This document shows, piece after piece, positions 40,712 through 51,081 of a stretch of DNA of 64,000 bases. The translations under genes were made by a program, and so were the position numbers. This stretch comes from Fragilaria crotonensis (Eukaryota; Bacillariophyta; Fragilariophyceae; Fragilariales; Fragilariaceae). Each line of letters begins with the position of its first letter. Position 1 is the first letter of the stretch. The notes below the pieces were generated by a model. The model did no database searches and had not been told where the DNA came from. It was given only the letters and a program-made list of their open reading frames with translations. The DNA lies in assembly GCA_022925895.1 (NCBI GenBank), contig JAKSYS010000200.1, positions 26,294-90,293 of the forward strand. The letters run 5' to 3'.

Positions 40712-42080
40712 ATGAACGCTGCCCTCCAACGATGCGGCTTTAACGCCCCGACTGTCACGTGGTTGATTGCTCAGGGATTTGCAACCCCGAATGACTTGAT
40801 GCTCGCAACTGAGTCGGATCTCGACTCGATTGCCAGGAGTGTTGCTAGATCTGCACCGCGAGGAGCAGGCAACGTTACGATGCCATTCATCGCAGTGAAG
40901 AACTTGAAAGGCTTCCGTTTCTGGGCGGATGAGCGCAAGCGGACCGGGTTCGAAGCGAACCCGAAAGTTTCACAGCTGACAAGGTTCCTGAGTTCACGGC
41001 CAAGTGCCAAGAATACCAGGAACAGAAGGAGGCAGCAAAGACGAAGATGCATCCAAGCCTGACAGTCTTAAGAAGTTGGTCAACTGGGCATTGTGGAATG
41101 AGTCCTTCCAGAATTACCTTCGTCAAATCCTTAGTGCTGCGAAGATCCCACTCGTTTACCTCACCAGGGACGAAAGGAAGCGCCAGAGAATGTTCTTGAT
41201 CCAGCGGACTTTGGAAGTCCAATGGAGTACCTTATTGAAGCGACGGTACTCGAGGACGACATTACGAATTGGATAACCCTCGATTCTATCGGGAATTGAA
41301 GACATTTGTCGTAAACGGAGAAGGGTGGTCATACATCAAGAAATTCGAGAGGTCGCAGGACGGTCGGAAGGCGTACTTGGCATTGAAGACGCAGTGTGAA
41401 GGCACCGCGTCCAAGATCACACGTAAGAACAAAGCCTACGCGTCGATCGCGAACGCGTCCTACAGTGGGTCGCGTCGCCAGTATAAATTCCAAGATTTTA
41501 TCAATGTCCACCAGACCGCTCACAATGAAATCCTTGATTGTGATCCAACCGAGGCCGTCCCGAATCCAAGAAAGTTGCTGATTTTCTCAAGGGAATTACC
41601 GATCCGAAATTGGAATCTGCCGTCTCAGTGGTGCTTGGCGATCCCAAGCTGCTGAACAATTTCCAGGCATGTCAGCAATACCTGTCGACGACCGTGGAAA
41701 ACAGGGCAACCCTCGAGAGAAGTAAGGAAAGGAACATTTCGGGCGTGAAGAGCGGTGAGAAGACGGATAAGACGGCGAAGGCAGGGAAGTTGCCAAAGGG
41801 TTTTAAGTTAGAGAATAAATATTACCCGCCAAAGATCTTCCGACTTCTGAGCCAGGAGCAAAAAGACCAGCTTAAGGAGTGGGGAGACAAGAAAGGCAAG
41901 AGATCCGTGGCCGCTTTAAAGAAACAAATCAAGGAGGAGTTGAAGAACGAGATGAAGAAACTGGCAAAGGGAAACGACAATGATGGCGATGATGACCATG
42001 AGTCAAGCGCAGATGAAGCGGCCGGGAAGGAATTCGGTCGCGGCGCTCACAAGAAGAAGCAGAAGCTGGATAAGGCCTGA
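40712..42080 (+). pseudogene. Element E2 Gag (frameshifted)
   Basis: ATG at 40712. Same protein as E1 Gag. Shifts lie near 40961, 41037, 41175, 41252 and 41560, each a one-base loss in a run where E1 is intact. In turn, E2 is intact at the E1 breaks, so the two copies together show an undamaged original. The final frame (41610-42080) covers VVLGDPKLLNNFQACQQYLS, the basic tail and GAHKKKQKLDKA before UGA. Confidence 0.85.
42078..42080 (+). other. In-frame UGA between Gag and Pol, element E2
   Basis: GCC-UGA-CAA, in the same frame as the protease (ATG at 42099). Confidence 0.65.
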
Positions 42081-42098
42081 CAATGCAGAACCGTTGCG

Positions 42099-43786
42099 AT
42101 GGTTTCGCGGGAGGTATACTCAGTGGATTACAATGCAATACACGGAGAGTGTCATCGTTCGGGTCGGTGCGAGATGGACTCTCACGCCGACACATGCGTG
42201 GCAGGAAGTAATTGCGTGGTTCTCGAGTATACCGGGAGATCAGCTGAGGTCGAGGCTTATTCGCCTGATTACCCGTCGAAGCAGATTCCTATCGCAACGG
42301 TTGCAACGGCCTACGATTGTCCGACTTCCGGGGCCACGTATGTGATAATCATTAACGAAGCTCTTTACTTCGGAGACTCCTTACCATTTTCGTTACTTTC
42401 CCCTAACCAGCTCCGGGACAACGATGTCCACGTCGACGAACGACACAGGCAACATGCACCTGACTCGATATTCGGTATTCTCGTTCCGTCCGAACCCCTA
42501 CGAATCCCTTTTACCCTCGAAGGAGTTGTTGCCGGCTTTGATTCGAGACCCCAACCCAAGACGAGCTTGATAATACTGCCCTGCATGTCGAACTCACCTC
42601 CGACGTTGAGTGGATTCCCACACCTTCGCGCTCTCGCTCGCGGAGGAGGATGTGTTGGACTCCGAAGACGAAGAGGAGATTACGAACTTGCGAGCAAGGC
42701 GCTTGAAGGTCCTACACTCCAAGGCAACGAAACAGAAGATCAAGAGTTGCATGCAGGTTCTTGCAGCGAGCCAGTTCCCTTCGAAATGCAAATCGCAAAC
42801 GAAGTAAATCTGCTGAATCAGACCGACCCGATACTGCGAAGGGTCGCAGCACTTACGACGACAGCGGATGCGAGCTCGGAGGAGATTGGCATTGCGGCGA
42901 TACGAACTGGAGATGTGACTTCCGATGTAACCCCAGAAAATGTGGCACGACGCTGGATGGTTGGATTAGAGACGGCAAAGAACTCCTTGAAGGTGACCAC
43001 AACAAGGAATCCGGTCGATACCGAATCCAGCGACGCGACGTTTTAAAACTCAGATGGCACATCTGCGCTATCCAAGGTTGAGGGGATGTTTTACGCCGAC
43101 ATAATGGAACCGAAGATCAAATCAATTGATTCGCAACGATATGCTCACATTATTGGGAATGGCCGGGGATACACGAAGGCTTACCCGATGGAGCGTAAGA
43201 ACGAGTCAATCTATGCGCTAGATGATTTTGTCAAGAAAGTGGGAATTCCAGAAGTATTGTTGTGCGATAACGACGCCACAATGGAAGGATGGGGCGAGTG
43301 GAAGAAGAGGATCCGAAGTATTCAATTGATCCGAAGTACACGGAACCCTATTCACCGTTTCAGAACAAGGCTGAATTGGACATCAGAGAGTTGAAGAGGA
43401 TGATCCGAAGATTCCAAGACAAGACGCGATCACCAAGAAGACTCTGGAATTATCTCGTCAACCTTTGCGCAAGGATCAGATCCTTCGTTGCGGGGACACA
43501 TCCGGATCTACAAGGACGCTCTGCCTTCGAACAGGTCCATGGGTGGACACCAGATATTTCGCTCTACGTTATGCATGGTTGGTACGAAGTTATTTCTTAC
43601 CTCGACAATGACAACGAGCGGAAGTTGGCATGCTGGTTAGGGCCAGCAGAAGATTATGGTGGCGGGGACGCAGCGTTCCTGTTACCGAAGTCGGCAAAGC
43701 CAATCGTGAGGAGCACGTTCTGGGCCCTAACACCTGATGAACGTGCAGATCGAAGGAGGAGATCGCGGAATTGTTGGAATCGATAG
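42099..43786 (+). pseudogene. Element E2 protease and integrase (frameshifted)
   Basis: Protease centre CEMDSHADTCVAG near 42175. The frame is misread at about 42550-42790 by the three shifts shared with E1. VARRWMVGLETAKNSL lies near 42945. A two-base loss near 43000 and one-base losses near 43082 and 43312 break the frame. The triad residues are in FYADIME, LLCDNDAT and NKAELDIREL. The tail WLGPAEDYGGGDAAFLLP is intact here, unlike E1. Confidence 0.8.
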
Positions 43787-46203
43787 AAGAGAAGATAGGG
43801 GATAAGCGGACAAACGAGGAGGTGGCGGAAGAGCTTGGTGAAAATCAGTTTCCCCTGGTTGACATCTTCGGGGACTTGAATGACGCAACGGAGGACGGAG
43901 GAGAATTCCGACGCTCCGACGCTGATGATTATACCCCGGAGGCTTTTGATCAGTACTTAACTGCTGAGATAGTAACCGACCGCGGCGGAGATATCCTTCG
44001 CGGCACCGTGAAAAGCCGAAAAAGAGATCATGACGGAAAGCCAATTGGATCGTCAAACCCAAATCCTTTATTGGATTCCCGCGAATACCTTGTGTGTTTC
44101 GAGGACGGGACGGAGGAGACATACACTGCGAATCTAATTGCTGAGTGTTTATACTCGCAAATAGATGACGATGGTCGACGCTTGCAAGTGATGCAGGAGA
44201 TCGTTGACCACGAAAAGAGTCATAGTGCGCTACGAGAGGACGAGGCGTACTACTCTACCAAGACTGGACCGAAACCAAAGAGAACGACAAAGGGCTGGCG
44301 CCTATTAGTCGAATGGAAAGACGGTTCCAGTACTTGGGTACCGCTGGCAGATTTAAAGGACTCTTACCCAGTTCAAGTTGCCGACTACGCCGTTACAAAC
44401 AACCTGTCAAACGAACCAGCGTTCCGATGGTGGGTTCCATTTGTACTCAAGAAACGAGAAAGGATTCTAAAAAAGGTCAAGTCGAAATATTGGTCGGTTT
44501 CACACAAATACGGATTAGAACTCCCGAAAGTGTCGCCCATGCGTTAGCGATCGACAAGAGAACGGGAACGGATTTCTGGACGAAGGCGATCGAAAAGAGA
44601 TTCGGAACGTTTTCCTGCATTCGAGTTTATCGAAGACGACGACACAAAAGTTCCACCTGGGTACGAGTTCGTTGATACATATTTTGTCTTCGACATCAAA
44701 ATGGACCTTACTAGAAAGGCCAGATTGGTAGCGCGAGGCAATATGACCGAGGCAACGAAGGAACAAACGTTTGCGTCTGTCGTGAGCAGAGATACGGTGA
44801 GACTCTTCTTCCTCTTGGCCGCTCTCAACGATTTAGACCTCTTGTCGTGTGATATTCAAAATGCTTACCTGGCGGCACCGAATAAGGAAAAGGTGTGGAC
44901 TAAGTTTACTGATCAATTAGGACCTGAGTACAATGGTAAAAGAGCTATAATCGCGAAAGCTCTCTATGGCTTAAGATCGAGCGGAAGATCGTTTCGCGAC
45001 TACTTGGCTAAGAATTTAAGGGAACTGGGCTTCGCGTCGTCGAAAGCTGACCCTGATCTGTGGATGAAAGCGGCGGTCAAACCGAACGGGGACAAAGTCT
45101 ACGAGTACGTCATATCGTACGTGGACGACTTGATTTTCAAGGAATAGATCCGGAGGGCTTTATGGATGCCCTGGGACAGCGTTTTACCTTGAAGCCCGGG
45201 AGCATTAAAGAACCAGATACTTATTTGGGCGTTGACATAAAGAAATTCCGTATCCCAGATTCTGACGAGCCCGATAAGGTGCGGTGGGCGTTCGAGTCAA
45301 CTTCATACGTGAAGAAGGCGATCGCCGACCTGGAAAAGGAACTTGAAGATGCCGATCTCAGACTGTTGCCAAATGCAAAGACTCCGCTGGCAAGTGGATA
45401 CCGGCCTGAGTTAGACCTTTCAGCGGAGTTGGGAGCAAACAATTGAACTACTATCAAGGTTTGATTGGCGTCCTCAGATGGATTTGCGAAATTGGGAGGA
45501 TTGATGTTTTGATGCCGGTGTCGTTAATGTCGCGGTACTTGGTATCGGCACGACAAGGACATTTAGAACAAGTCTTCCATATTTTTGCATACTTAAAGCA
45601 TCATCCGAGATCGACAATGGTGTTCGACGATACGATCCCGACATTCCGAGGTGAGCGATTCGTCAAATGTGACTGGTCCGAGTTCTACCCCGACGCAGCC
45701 GAAGCAATACCCGAAAACATGCCGACGCCACGTGGAAAGGATGTCACAATGTCATGTTTCGTGGATGCTGACCACGCAGGGTGTAGAGAGACAAGGAGGT
45801 CACATTCAGGGATCTTAATATTCGTTAATCGAGCGCCGATACTTTGGTTTTCCAAGAGGCAGAATACGGTCGAGGCGTCTACGTATGGTTCAGAGTTACT
45901 TGCAATGCGACTATCGATTGAGATGATAGAGGGACTACGTTACAAACTGCGGATGATGGGTGTTCCGCTAACCGAGGAATGCTCCGTGTTTTGTGATAAT
46001 TCGGCAGTTGTGACTAATTCCCGACCTGAATCGACACTCAAGAAGAAGCACGCTGCAATTAACTTTCACCGCGTACGCGAAGCGATTGCTGCCGGGACCA
46101 TCAGGGTGGCAAAGAAAACACACAGACGAACTTGGCAGATATCTTGACAAAGTTAATGCCAGGACCGAAGATGAAGGAGTTGTTGCATAACATACTCTGG
46201 TAA
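43771..46203 (+). pseudogene. Element E2 chromodomain-like linker, reverse transcriptase, RNase H
   Basis: The first frame (43771-44547) is open through EEIGDKRTNEE-type acidic spacer, the NPLLDSREYLVCFEDG block and the whole chromodomain-like segment (MQEIVDHE, GWRLLVEWKDGSSTWVPL). Losses near 44526, 44610, 45135, 45430 and 46112 break the RT and RNase H frame, with YVDD near 45117. TAA is at 46201-46203. Catalytic boxes are as in E1. Confidence 0.83.
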
Positions 46204-46378
46204 TCGACGACCAACACCCGGGGACACGAATTGGGTAGTCGCGATATAATGGTAACTGTCCATCGAAAACAGTAGGTGACCGTCGCAGGGTTATATATGT
46301 TAACGACGTAGCCGGGGCCTCTGTCGATCGGTTCAGGAAGTGTGATTCGCCTCTGATTCAGGAACTTAATTCAGAGTC

Positions 46379-46386
46379 GCGGGGAC
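46379..46386 (+). promoter_or_regulatory. Element E2 polypurine tract
   Basis: GCGGGGAC directly before the 3' LTR. Confidence 0.7.
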
Positions 46387-46604
46387 TGTTGATATTACAA
46401 GCTACCGGTACTGTATCATTCAGGATGCTATGAATCATGTATCAAGTATCAAGTACCATTATACGGTACTACATCTGCACAGTACGACTCGGGATTGAAG
46501 GATGACTCCGAACAAGGTAATGCTCACTTTTCTATGTTTTAGATAATTCATAACTGAATCAAGACATGCTTTCCTGCAAGGATGATCTACTTGTAGGATT
46601 AACA
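46387..46604 (+). repeat. Element E2 3' LTR
   Basis: 218 bp, identical to the 5' copy, followed by CCAG. Confidence 0.95.
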
Positions 46605-47181
46605 CCAGGATTACATCAACGCCCATCAGACCGCTCACAACGAGATTCTTGACTGCGACCCAACCGAGGCAATTCCTGAATCAAAGGAAGTTGCAGATTT
46701 CTTGAAGGGCATAACAGATCCCAAGTTGGAATCGGCAGTGTCAGTGGTACTGGGCGACCCAAGCATGTTAAAGGACTTCCAAACATGCCAACAGTACATT
46801 TCAACTACCGTCAAAAACAGGGCAACCCTTGAAAAAAGTAAGGAACGAAACATTTCAGGTGTCAAGAGCAGCAACAAGTCGGACAAGAAAACAAAAGGAG
46901 ATAAATTACCAAAAGGATTTAAACTAGAAAACAAATGGTATCCGCCGAGAATCTTCCGCCTTTTGAGTCAAGACCAGAAAGACCAACTCAAGGAGTGGAG
47001 CAAAAAAGGCAAGAGGTCGGTGACAGCGCTGAAGAAACAGATAAAGGACGAGCTCAAGAATGAGATGAAGAAGAAAGGAGGAGACAAGAAGGATAGCGAT
47101 GAAGCTGAGTCGAGTGCAGACGACGCGGCCCGCAAAGAGTTTGGCCGCGGTGCACACAAGAAGAAGCAGAAGAAGGAATGA
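46605..47181 (+). CDS. Element K Gag, C-terminal part
   Basis: Resumes after E2 with DYINAHQTAHNEILDCDPTE, then VVLGDPSMLKDFQTCQQYIS and a Lys-rich tail (TALKKQIKDELKNEMKKKGG) ending KKKQKKE-UGA. The frame is open and the join to 40073 is exact with one CCAG. Confidence 0.85.
47179..47181 (+). other. In-frame UGA between Gag and Pol, element K
   Basis: GAA-UGA-CUC, in the same frame as protease (ATG at 47203). Same hexamer as in element B, although the two are distant relatives. Confidence 0.65.
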
Positions 47182-47202
47182 CTCATAGCGTCCACCGTCG
47201 CT

Positions 47203-48009
47203 ATGGTTTCGCGGTCTGTGTATTCTGTAAATTACGATGCAATACGAGGAGATGGCCATCGAATGGGCCGGTGCGAGATGGATTCTCACGCCGACACCTG
47301 CGTGGCCGGCAGTAATTGCGTTATTTTAGAATACACCGGAAGTACGGCAGAGGTTGAGGCTTACTCTCCCGACTACCCCTCAAAACAGGGACCTATTGCG
47401 ACAGTTGCGACAGCCTACGATTGCACGACTTCAGCTACTACGTATGTGTTAATCATAAACGAAGCTCTTTATCTCGGCGACTCGCTTTCATTTTCGCTCC
47501 TCTCCCCCAATCAACTCCGTGATAATGATGTGCTTATCGACGAACGCCATCGACAACATGCACAGGATTCGATTTTTGGCATTCATGTCCCATCTGCCTC
47601 TCTGACGATACCGTTTACTCTCAAAGGTGTCGTCGCTTGTTTTGATACGCGACCCCCTACTCAAGACGAACTTGACGATACGAGCTTACACGTCGAAATC
47701 ACTTCCGACATCGAATGGATTCCCAGTACCTTCGCCCTCTCGCTTGCGGAGGAGGAAGATACAAATTCCGACGACGAACGAATGATCTCTACATTGCAAG
47801 CTCGGTGCATGAAGGTTCTACCTTCGAAGACAGCCAAACATAAAATCAAGTGTTGTTTACAAGTTCTGGCTGCAACACAATTTCCCTTCGAGATGCAGAT
47901 AGCCAACGAATTCAACGCCATAGATCATATCGATCCAATCCTGAGAAGGGTTGTGGCCTTGGCAACGGTGGAGCAAAACTCGGAGGAGGTGACGACTGTT
48001 GCGGCAATA
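47203..48009 (+). CDS. Element K protease and integrase start
   Basis: Open frame with the protease centre CEMDSHADTCVAG near residue 25, then IINEALYLGDSLSFSLLSPN and the RPPTQDELDDTSLHVEI block. The DIEWIPSTFALSLAEEED block is in frame here, whereas both E copies are shifted. The frame enters the pre-integrase region and is cut by a 153-bp insertion at VAAI. Confidence 0.85.
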
Positions 48010-48162
48010 ATGAACGAATTCTACTGTGTCTGCGTCATATTGGGCTACGGCCAGACCAAGTGGGGTTTCTCCGGACTTAGTTTATAATTTTGTTCTATCC
48101 TAATCACTAATGCCATGCTGCCCCACAATGATGGATTTCCAGTAGTAACGGTAGGTTTTATT
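48010..48162. mobile_element. 153-bp insertion with CAATA duplication
   Basis: The K frame is interrupted between CAATA (48005-48009) and CAATA (48163-48167). Removing the insert with one CAATA restores AIRTGDGTSDVTPENV, matching E. The insert begins ATGAACGAATTC and ends GGTTTTATT. Its ends are not clear inverted repeats and it has no coding potential, so it may be a very short non-autonomous element. Confidence 0.65.
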
Positions 48163-48167
48163 CAATA

Positions 48168-49011
48168 AGAACAGGGGACGGAACTTCCGATGTGACCCCA
48201 GAGAACGTAGCACGGCGATGGATGGTTGGGATCAAGACAGCAAGGACGTCATTGAAAGTGACGACCCAGAAAGGTGTCAGGTCAATCCCTAATCCGGCAA
48301 CGCGGCGGTTCAAAACTCAGATGACGCATCTGCAATACCCGAGACTGAAGGGGATGTTTTACGCTGACATCATGGAGCCAAAGACGAAGTCGGTTGATTC
48401 GCAACGATACGCCCACATAATTGGAAACGGGCGCGGCTTTTCGAAGGCATACCGGATGGAACGGAAGAATGAATCGATTTATGCATTGGATGATTTCGTC
48501 AAGAAGGTCGGTATACCAGAGACACTGCTTTGCGACAACGATGCGACAATGGAAGGGTGGGGCGAATGGAAGAAATGGATCAGGAAGTATTCCATTGAGC
48601 CGAAGTACACCGAGCCGTACTCACCGTTCCAGAACAAAGCAGAGATCGACATCCGAGAGTTAAAACGAATGATACGACGATTCCAAGACAAGACGAAGTC
48701 TCCGCGAAGGCTCTGGAATTATTTGGTGAATCTATGCACCAATATAAGGTCCTTCATCGCGGGGACGCATCCAGACCTGCACGGGAGATGCGCTTTTGAG
48801 CAAGTGCACGGGTGGACCCCAGACATTTCACTCTACGTCATACATGGATGGTACGAGGTCGTGGCCTTCCTAGACAATGACAACGAGCGAAAATTGGCAT
48901 GCTGGCTTGGACCAGCTGAGGACTATGGCGGCGGGGATGCTGTGTTCCTGTTGCCAAAGTCCGCAAGGCCGATTATGCGAAGTACAGTCTGGGCACTGAC
49001 CCCGAGCGAAC
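48168..49011 (+). pseudogene. Element K integrase
   Basis: VARRWMVGIKTARTSL and TTQKGVR replace the HHCC finger. The core triad is D in FYADIME (about 48367), D in LLCDNDAT (about 48535) and E in NKAEIDIREL (about 48648), as in E. The tail has WLGPAEDYGGGDAVFLLP and ends at TPSERAG, where the frame jumps to unrelated downstream sequence. The linker and chromodomain-like segment are missing. Confidence 0.82.
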
Positions 49012-50350
49012 GTGCAGGATGTACTGGCAGCGAACTCACAAGTTTGGTATCCGTATCCCGAAGTCTGTCAAGGAGGCACTCGCGGTTGACAGGGAAAATG
49101 GTGATAATCCATGGTGGGAGGCCATTTGTAAGGAGATGAAGAATGTGCGACCGGCGTGTTCCGTCATTTCAAAGAATGAAGTGCCATTTTATATTCAACA
49201 TTAAGATGAGTGAGAACTTCAAGAGAAAAGCGAGGCTTGTTGCGAATGGAAGTGAAACAGAAACACCCGCGGCACTGACGTATTCGTCGGTCGTGTCACG
49301 GGAATCGGTAAGAATTGCTCTGTTGCTTGCTTTGCTGAACGACCTTGAGATTCTAGTGTGCAATACACAAAATACGTATTTGACTGCGAATTGTCGCGAG
49401 AAGGTTAATGTTATCGCAGGACCAGAATTTGGATCCGAAGCTGGAAGCATAATGATCATTCGGAAAGCGTTGTACGGGTTGAAGTCAAGCGGAGCAGCCT
49501 TTCGAGCACACTTGGCAGAGACCCTTTACAAACTTGATTACAAACCAACTAAGGCGGACCCCGATGTGTGGATTCAACCAGCGACAAAACCTGACGGTTT
49601 TGAAAACTATGAAGTGACGCTCGTGTATGTCGATGATATATTGTGTATATCCCATGATCCCAGAGCGACAATGGAAGGTATACAAGCGACGTTCAGGTTG
49701 AAAGACAACAAAATTGAGAAGCCGGAGCACTATCTTGGTGCCCAACTGGAGCAGAAGATAATTGGAGACGTGGAATGTTGGACTATGTCGTCTGAAGAAT
49801 ATGTGAAGGCGGCAATCGTCAACGTGGAAACGGCACTGGATGCTACCGGGCAAAGGCTGCTACCCTCACGCTGCACGACTCCGATGCAAGCCAATTATCG
49901 TCCAGAGCTCGATGATACTTCGGAACTTAAAGTTGACGGTGTCCGAAACTTTCAGGAGTTGATTGGAGTATTACGGTGGGCTGTGGAACTCGGCCATATT
50001 GATATCGCTATGGAAGTTTCGATGTTATCTACTCACCTTGCGCTACCCAGAGAAGGACATTCACAGCAGGTTTACCATATTTTTGGGTTGTTCCTGAAGG
50101 CAAAGCCAAAGCAGACAATAGCGTTTGACCCCCAACACCCAGACATTGATGAATCTCGTTTTGTAAAATGTGACTGGCATGACTTTTATTGAGACGTAGC
50201 GGAACCAATTCCAGGGGACGCTCCTGAGCCTCGTGGTAACGTTGTGTCCACCCATTGCTTTGTTGATGCCAATCATGTGGGCAATCGCGTGACCAGGTGA
50301 TCACAGACTGGAATCTTACTCTTTATATGCAGCGAACGATTAATACCATA
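49012..50350 (+). pseudogene. RT and RNase H remnant L, joined to K
   Basis: The first block is YWQRTHKFGIRIPKSVKEAL, the segment that follows the chromodomain-like part in other elements. RT then has ENFKRKARLVANGSE, VVSRESVRIALLLALLNDLE, ALYGLKSSGAAFR and the catalytic YVDD near 49630. RNase H reaches a TGA in the VTRxSQTG box (about 50298) and is lost near 50340. In sequence it is closer to F and A than to E or K, so K and L are not one element. One frameshift (about 49180) is present. Confidence 0.75.
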
Positions 50351-50353
50351 CCG

Positions 50354-50641
50354 TGTGGGACAGTGCTGTACCATTGTTGGTGCTCGATGTTTCATGAGTA
50401 TGTGTATTACCATACGTTGGTAATGTCCAATAGCACGTGCTGTATACTTGAGCTATGTTCGGGCGAATACCTGTAAGACAAAGGTATACGTCATATATAG
50501 ATAGCATAACATGTGCTGCGCACATGTTGGGATATAGCAACGTTGTGGCTGATCTGCCCCACGGGCGGGTCTCACTCTTTTGTTGTCTAATTTGAATTAG
50601 TAGTAAGTGTGCTGCACCATGAGGCAGCAGGTGACTTTTCA
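50354..50641 (+). repeat. Element N 5' LTR (start uncertain)
   Basis: Lies between the lost RNase H of L and a primer site. The end ACTTTTCA is two bases from GTTTATCAGACCCAA. The start at TGTGGGACAG is a guess because no second copy is in the window. Confidence 0.45.
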
Positions 50642-50643
50642 CG

Positions 50644-50658
50644 GTTTATCAGACCCAA
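50644..50658 (+). promoter_or_regulatory. Element N primer-binding site
   Basis: GTTTATCAGACCCAA. Element F is inserted three bases further on. Confidence 0.7.
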
Positions 50659-50661
50659 TAA

Positions 50662-50887
50662 CAAGTAAAATCCGTTAGGATATCTACTGTCCCATGAGTC
50701 TACTGTACGTCTTCGCATCTGTGACATCCGGTGCTCAACCACGATTGCACGTTCAGTAGTGCATGATGTATGATGTATGATACGAATTCGATTCATAGTG
50801 TACACACAATTCTTTTATAACCATTTCGAGTAGTACCTTTGTAAGTTTCATCTTTATCTCCTTTATTACTACAGCTACATTTATTTG
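50662..50887 (+). repeat. Element F 5' LTR
   Basis: 226 bp, begins CAAGTAAAATCC and ends CATTTATTTG, so the ends are CA...TG, not TG...CA. The primer site on one side and GGGGAC on the other side of the 3' copy fix both borders. It contains a short tandem repeat GATGTAT. Confidence 0.88.
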
Positions 50888-50902
50888 GTTTATCAGACCC
50901 AA
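50888..50902 (+). promoter_or_regulatory. Element F primer-binding site
   Basis: GTTTATCAGACCCAA directly after the LTR. Confidence 0.8.
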
Positions 50903-51081
50903 TGGCGCTCCATGGCCCAGGGAGGAAGGGCATGATGGAACGGAGCAACGACGAGGACGAGAAGACTAGTTTCGACTATGTTCCCCTCACTTGACTTCGG
51001 TCATGTATCCCCTGACTTCGGTCATGCGTGCAAGGCCACAACGTAACCGTGGTACGAATGTTATATGTGCTAACGAATTGA

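Larger units (their letters stand above)
40074..46604 (+). mobile_element. Element E2: second copy of E, inserted in gag of K
   Basis: 6531 bp with identical 218-bp LTRs and the duplication CCAG at 40070-40073 and 46605-46608. It differs from E1 by about twenty one- or two-base indels in homopolymers, and I saw no substitution. About thirteen sites are shorter here and about eight shorter in E1. Confidence 0.93.
38715..49011 (+). mobile_element. Element K: copia-type LTR retrotransposon split by E2, 3' end lost
   Basis: K is closely related to E (gag, protease and integrase blocks nearly collinear) but clearly diverged. It has a 5' LTR, primer site, leader, gag split by E2 (duplication CCAG), a UGA, and protease-integrase with a 153-bp insertion. 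At about 49011 it jumps to a different RT lineage (L). Its own RT, RNase H and 3' LTR are absent. Confidence 0.82.

Noticed and set aside
48005-48167. Spliceosomal intron in K integrase
   Set aside because: The ends are not GT...AG and a 5-bp direct repeat flanks the segment. Insertion explains it better.
50644-50902. GTTTATCAGACCCAA as a short dispersed repeat or insertion target
   Set aside because: Each copy directly follows a 5' LTR in the sense orientation, so it is a primer-binding site, not a target.
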